In this document: piece by piece, positions 57,561-58,445 of the stretch | Numbering within the stretch: the first letter of the stretch is position 1 | How the letters are laid out: each line of letters begins with the position of its first letter | DNA from: Neglectibacter sp. X58 | GTDB lineage: Bacteria > Bacillota > Clostridia > Oscillospirales > Acutalibacteraceae | Length of the DNA stretch: 58,445 bases | Direction: 5' to 3' | NCBI RefSeq assembly: GCF_009936035.1 | Contig: NZ_QWEO01000013.1 | Coordinates: forward strand, 1 to 58,445 | Notes under the pieces: model-generated | Database searches by the model: none | Told to the model about the DNA's origin: nothing | The model's input: the letters and a program-made list of their open reading frames with translations, nothing else | Translations under genes and position numbers: made by a program

Positions 57561-57920
57561 CTAAATCACTCTGTCTAACAGCCTGCGCATCTCGTGCAGC
57601 TCCGCGCAGTCCCTTGTTTTTTCCAATTTATCCAGAATCGTGCTCATTTCCCGCACAGCGGCATACCGTTCCTCCCGCCTTGCCAAAGCCCGCAGGCGCT
57701 TTTCGTCCCGCCGCTTCTCCGACGGCGGCTTCACCCGCTGGTCTTTCAGGCCATCGGGCCTGCTCTCGCTGCGCTCAAAAACGCCGCTGCGGAAGATGGG
57801 CACTTCCCGCGGGGCCTTTATGGATACCTCAAAGGAATCGCCTGGACGGTCAAAAATCTGTACGGCCACGTCCTCCCCGATGGTAATGTATTCTCCCGAT
57901 TTGATCCTCAAAGTCAGCAT
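57561..57920 (-). CDS. csrA: CsrA-type translational regulator with C-terminal extension
   Basis: 119 residues from the ATG at 57920 (GGGAGG upstream). Residues 1-50 are CsrA: MLTLRIKSGEYITIGEDVAV, then APREVPIFRSGVFER with the RNA-binding Arg. CsrA usually ends near 65-75 residues; here a basic, charged helical tail of ~65 residues follows (KPPSEKRRDEKRLRALARRE, ILDKLEKTRDCAEL). In Firmicutes CsrA blocks flagellin translation and is released by FliW; fliW is not in the window. Position right before flagellin supports that role. The tail may add a partner-binding or RNA-binding surface. Confidence 0.82.
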   Translation of the reverse strand: MLTLRIKSGEYITIGEDVAVQIFDRPGDSFEVSIKAPREVPIFRSGVFERSESRPDGLKDQRVKPPSEKRRDEKRLRALARREERYAAVREMSTILDKLEKTRDCAELHEMRRLLDRVI

Positions 57921-57957
57921 GGGTTCCCTCCCACTCGTTTTTATAGCAATACCGCGC

Positions 57958-57990
57958 AAAGGCCGTTAGCGAGACGTGCGCTAAGCCTTT
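57958..57990 (-). terminator. Hairpin between the resolvase-like gene and csrA
   Basis: AAAGGC(C)GTTAGCG / CGCTAA(G)CCTTT-type stem. No strong T-run; possible attenuator. Confidence 0.4.
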
Positions 57991-58013
57991 TGGGGTGACT
58001 TATTCGAGGCCCC

Positions 58014-58403
58014 TTAAGACTTGTTTGCGCTTTCCACCCGCTGCACCGCCCCATAGAAGGTGCTTTTGGGCAATCCACAGTGCTTGGCAGCGTCCTGCAA
58101 ATTCATCTCATGGCTGCGCCACAGCAGCCGCGCCTCCTCAAAATTATCCGGCAGGGGCCGCAGCTTCCGGCCAAAGCTGACGCCCTTGGCCTTCGCCTTG
58201 GCAATGCCCTCTGCCTGGCGCGCTTTGCGCTCTTTACGTATGCTCTGCCTGGTGGCGCACAAAAACAATTGCGAAACAAAAGCGCTCAGCAGTTCCTGAT
58301 AGTGCTCCGGATCCTGGTCGGTGATGTGTGCGACGATGCTCTCTGCCAACTCGGACAGGCAGTCCCGCAATTCCTGATCATTTTCCGGCAAAAAATCTGT
58401 CAA
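58014..58403 (-). CDS. Resolvase-derived DNA-binding protein without catalytic domain
   Basis: 129 residues from a TTG at 58403 (GGAGG eight bases upstream). Residues ~65-129 (ARQAEGIAKAKAKGVSFGRK, LWRSHEMNLQDAAKHCGLPK, STFYGAVQR) are the E-helix/hinge and HTH of Tn3/Hin-type serine recombinases. The first ~60 residues (ELRDCLSELAESIVAHITDQ) replace the catalytic domain: there is no Ser nucleophile or Arg cluster. It probably binds DNA without cutting it. Its location ahead of csrA and flagellin suggests a role in flagellar gene control. The true family function is unknown. Confidence 0.7.
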   Translation of the reverse strand: MTDFLPENDQELRDCLSELAESIVAHITDQDPEHYQELLSAFVSQLFLCATRQSIRKERKARQAEGIAKAKAKGVSFGRKLRPLPDNFEEARLLWRSHEMNLQDAAKHCGLPKSTFYGAVQRVESANKS

Positions 58404-58445
58404 AGCACGTCACCTCCGCTTCATTTGTCCGGCATTGTGTAGAAC

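Overview
The window looks like chromosome from an anaerobic, motile, low-oxygen Clostridia-type Firmicute, probably a gut Oscillospiraceae/Ruminococcaceae relative. This is inferred from the glgB-glgC-glgD-glgA operon (GlgD is a Firmicute trait), an ECF-type thiamine transporter behind a TPP riboswitch, a DUF4317 protein, the anaerobe-specific GGGtGRT / Fe-S scaffold pair, strong AGGAGG ribosome sites, and a high-GC core with Firmicute-type TTGACA/TATAAT promoters.

Layout. 1-4.2 kb is an AT-rich accessory region: an overlapping gene pair of unknown function, a decayed IS5-type insertion sequence with both inverted repeats still visible, and a recombinase-fragment / KilA-N pair. 4.2-4.8 kb is a tRNA operon (Gly-Arg-His-Gln) with its promoter and terminator. 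4.83-7.69 kb is a prophage remnant flanked by an exact 17-bp direct repeat; it keeps tail genes, a head-tail fusion made by internal deletion, and an IS30 transposase tail. 7.8-13.8 kb is the glycogen operon. 14-25.3 kb holds trmO, a lipoprotein, ptsI, an ECF sigma/anti-sigma pair, an operon of a TIM-barrel isomerase with two GH25 proteins (one with its active site lost), and aroD overlapping an AAA ATPase. 25.7-31 kb is a plus-strand run: an amino-acid-type dehydrogenase, riboswitch plus thiT, a tiny Cys-rich membrane protein, DUF4317 and an MFS exporter. 31-34.7 kb (minus) has a choloylglycine-hydrolase-type enzyme, an ASRT-type protein, a HAD phosphatase and murC. 35-38 kb is a TlpA / small CXXC protein / membrane ferredoxin redox operon and an M28 peptidase. 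38-47 kb carries an ECF S-component, MazG-like, malic enzyme, uxaC, a XRE regulator, the GGGtGRT pair, DUF1905, an aldo/keto reductase and GNAT. 47.7-52.5 kb is the classic ffs-dnaX-ybaB-recR block plus a CPBP protease, a frameshifted ATPase and smpB. 52.9-58.4 kb is a flagellin locus: glycosyltransferase, a large mosaic flagellin, an extended CsrA and a resolvase-derived DNA-binding protein.

The most unusual feature is the repeat content. Four different families of short, structured intergenic repeats occur two or three times each: a ~105-bp element that can fold as a three-hairpin cloverleaf, a 165-bp element with 17-bp terminal inverted repeats, a 160-bp element with inverted ends, and a ~75-bp hairpin leader that carries a Shine-Dalgarno on one side of the stem and the gene's start codon on the other. 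The last could be a mobile translation-initiation module. The functional unknown most worth testing is the GGGtGRT / Fe-S scaffold pair.
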